In this document: one piece after another, positions 13,349 to 14,692 of the stretch
How positions within the stretch are numbered: position 1 is the first letter of the stretch
How the letters are laid out: each line of letters begins with the position of its first letter
Source of the DNA: CAYNFH01 sp964396385
GTDB taxonomy: Bacteria; Armatimonadota; Chthonomonadetes; Chthonomonadales; CAJBBX01
DNA length: 14,692 nucleotides
Assembly (NCBI GenBank): GCA_964396385.1
Contig: CAYNFH010000169.1
Location: 1 to 14,692 of the forward strand
Direction of reading: 5' to 3'
Notes under the pieces: generated by a model
Seen by the model: only the letters and a program-made list of their open reading frames with translations
Told to the model about the DNA's origin: nothing
The model's database searches: none
Position numbers and translations under genes: made by a program

Positions 13349-13363
13349 CGGCCCTCATACGCG

Positions 13364-13396
13364 GGCAGAGCGATCCCGTGCAAGGATCGCTCTGCC
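13364..13396. terminator. Strong hairpin between convergent genes
   Basis: GGCAGAGCGATCC (13364-13376) and GGATCGCTCTGCC (13384-13396) form a perfect 13-bp stem with a seven-base loop. It lies 15 bases after the orphan Amt tail and 26 bases beyond the stop of the minus-strand dehydrogenase. The place suits a bidirectional terminator, though neither side has a strong T-run. Confidence 0.65.
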
Positions 13397-13422
13397 GAAC
13401 CGCTTTCGTTACGCCGTAGTTC

Positions 13423-14448
13423 TTAGCCGTTTACGTCTACCACCGTTCCCGTCTCCCAGCTCCTGATTGCGGCCTCGATGATCTCCTGAACGGCCAGGCC
13501 ATCCGCGCCGCTGGCCTCGATCCGGTCGGGTGGGACCCCCTCCGTCACCTGCTCCAGCCAGCGGTGGATGCGCTTGTTGAAAGTGTCCCCAAAGCCGGTC
13601 ATTCCGCCCATGATGCTGTTGCGGATGACCGTCAGCTCCATGCTCCGGCGCGGGTAGAGGGTGAGCTCTTCGAAACAGTTGTCCAGCACGAACCGGCCCT
13701 CCGTGCCCATCACCTCGCACCGCTCCAGGTTGTGCGCGGGGTTAGCGTCATAAGAGCCGGTGAGGTGCCCCACAACGTCGTTCTCGTACAGGATATTCAC
13801 CTGCACGTTGCTCCAGCAGACCCGTTTGCCGTCCGGACCGTCCTCCCGAGGCGCGCGGTTGAAGAACGCCTGAACCTTCCGCGCCGGTCCGCAGTAGTAG
13901 CGGAGCACGTCCAGGCTGTGCGGGTGCAGCGCCCGGATGTGGAACCAGGGAGAGGTCTCGTTGGGGTTGCCTATCCACATGGTCATGTTGGCGAGGAGGA
14001 GCGTGCCGAGCTTGCCTTCCTCCACCCATTTCTTCGCCTGGGCGGCGGGAGGCGTAAAGCGGTGGTTCAGATTGATGCCGAAGTAGACGGCCTTCTCCTT
14101 TGCTTTGGCGACCATCTCGCGGGCGTGCCCGATGTTGTTGCTGATGGGCTTCTCGCAGAGCACGTGGAGGCCGGCGTCCAGGCACTCCATGGTGGGTTTG
14201 TAGTGGTCTCCGCCGTTCTCAGTCCCGGCCGAGCAGACGGAAACGGCATCCAGCTCCTTCCCCACGTCTGAGAGCATCTCCTGGACGCTGTACCACTTCT
14301 TCACGCCGTCTCGCGCGGCGGACCTATCGGCCCGCTCCGGGATAATGTCGCAGTAGCCTATCAGCTCCGCGAGCGGATCCTTGAGGTAGATGGGGCCGTG
14401 CGTGTTGCCGATACCTCCACAGCCGATTACGGCGACCTTCAGTGCCAT
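13423..14448 (-). CDS. Gfo/Idh/MocA-family NAD(P)-dependent oxidoreductase
   Basis: The 341-residue cytoplasmic enzyme has an N-terminal Rossmann fold with VAVIGCGGIGNTH (Gly9, Gly11, Gly14), strand end GYCDIIPERA, and the family motif CEKPISNN with Lys100 in the catalytic site. The C-terminal alpha/beta domain contains HPHSLDVLRYYCG, where the His/Asp pattern matches the substrate-binding helix of the family. Substrate is usually a sugar, inositol or sugar-acid derivative and cannot be named here. The start at 14448 (complement) is preceded by GGAGG at five bases and begins directly with the Rossmann strand (MALKVAVIG); the frame is open further upstream but that would run through the intergenic repeat. 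It is on the opposite strand from the uptake genes and probably unrelated to them. Confidence 0.94.
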   Translation of the reverse strand: MALKVAVIGCGGIGNTHGPIYLKDPLAELIGYCDIIPERADRSAARDGVKKWYSVQEMLSDVGKELDAVSVCSAGTENGGDHYKPTMECLDAGLHVLCEKPISNNIGHAREMVAKAKEKAVYFGINLNHRFTPPAAQAKKWVEEGKLGTLLLANMTMWIGNPNETSPWFHIRALHPHSLDVLRYYCGPARKVQAFFNRAPREDGPDGKRVCWSNVQVNILYENDVVGHLTGSYDANPAHNLERCEVMGTEGRFVLDNCFEELTLYPRRSMELTVIRNSIMGGMTGFGDTFNKRIHRWLEQVTEGVPPDRIEASGADGLAVQEIIEAAIRSWETGTVVDVNG

Positions 14449-14470
14449 ACGCGCCTCCAAACACGGAATT

Positions 14471-14612
14471 TGAACCACAGAGTAAACTGAGAGCGCAGAG
14501 AAAGACCGATGAGGCGATGAAGCGATGAGGCGTCCGGAATCCGACCACACCTCATCCCCTTATCCCCTCATCGCCTCATCAGAATCTCCGTGTCCTCTGT
14601 GCTCTCTGCGGT
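14471..14612. repeat. Composite nested inverted element upstream of the dehydrogenase
   Basis: Inner arms: GATGAGGC, GATGAAGC, GATGAGGC (14508-14531) opposite CTCATCCCCTTATCCCC followed by TCATCGCCTCATC (14551-14580), pairing over about 24 bp with four mismatches. TCCGGAA (14533-14539) follows the left arm. Outer arms: GAACCACAGAG...GAGAGCGCAGAG (14472-14500) opposite CTCCGTGTCCTCTGTGCTC plus TCTGCGGTGG (14586-14614), which is a CACAGAG-type degenerate repeat. The element fills the space between the dehydrogenase and the next minus-strand gene. Confidence 0.85.
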
Positions 14613-14615
14613 GGA

Positions 14616-14692
14616 TCAGTTTTCCACCAGTGGAGCGAGACGGTCGTGGCAGGTCTGGACGATGCTGTCCACGTACGCCGCGTCCGTGCTGG
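14616..14692 (-). CDS. C-terminal end of an unidentified gene (cut by window edge)
   Basis: On the minus strand, a frame open to the window end gives STDAAYVDSIVQTCHDRL and then APLVEN before a TGA at 14616-14618. The composition is protein-like and it lies in the same direction as the dehydrogenase, 167 bases upstream of it. Only 24 residues are visible, too few to name a family. Confidence 0.4.
   Translation of the reverse strand, partial: STDAAYVDSIVQTCHDRLAPLVEN

Overview
The window is GC-rich DNA from a diderm (outer-membrane) bacterium, almost certainly a metagenome-derived or draft assembly because a run of ten N interrupts it at 6220-6229. A beta-barrel porin ending in Phe shows the outer membrane. 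The Gfo/Idh/MocA dehydrogenase, the OmpL-like porin next to Amt genes, the long-N-terminus Amt and the intergenic repeats are reminiscent of Armatimonadota or other Planctomycetes/Acidobacteria-like soil lineages. This is an impression, not a phylogenetic result.

Region 1 (1-5952, + strand) is the distal part of a Kdp potassium-uptake operon: the C-terminal two thirds of kdpB, kdpC, a membrane histidine kinase (HAMP-PAS-HisKA-HATPase) overlapping a response regulator with an unusual C-terminal output domain, then a stand-alone KdpD N-terminal sensor (KdpD + Usp domains only). The usual KdpD/KdpE pair is thus replaced by three separate proteins.

Region 2 (5953-6849) holds a perfect-consensus sigma-70-type promoter, two small hairpins with six-base loops, the assembly gap, and a receiver-ANTAR response regulator, i.e. 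an RNA-binding antitermination-type regulator.

Region 3 (6850-12631, + strand) is an ammonium-uptake cluster: OmpL-like porin, long Amt transporter (amt1), a small two-helix membrane protein, PII protein (glnK, ATGA-coupled to the small protein) and a second, canonical-length Amt (amt2). The 316-base leader of amt1 is densely structured. It contains a perfect hairpin with a six-base loop carrying A at position 1 and G at position 4, the signature described for ANTAR target RNAs, and two mutually exclusive GC-rich stems just before the ribosome binding site. The likely circuit is: the ANTAR regulator controls porin/amt expression through RNA, and PII gates the Amt channels.

Region 4 (12632-13422) has a small type II toxin-antitoxin-like pair, followed directly by an orphan copy of an Amt C-terminal tail that shares a 25-base exact repeat with the end of amt2. 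This suggests a duplication or a cassette insertion at the end of amt2.

Region 5 (13423-14692, - strand) is a Gfo/Idh/MocA oxidoreductase and the last codons of another gene.

The intergenic spaces carry a recurring repeat architecture: about three tandem 7-8-mers, a core near TCCGGAA, then the same units in reverse complement. Three clear copies and two partial copies are present.
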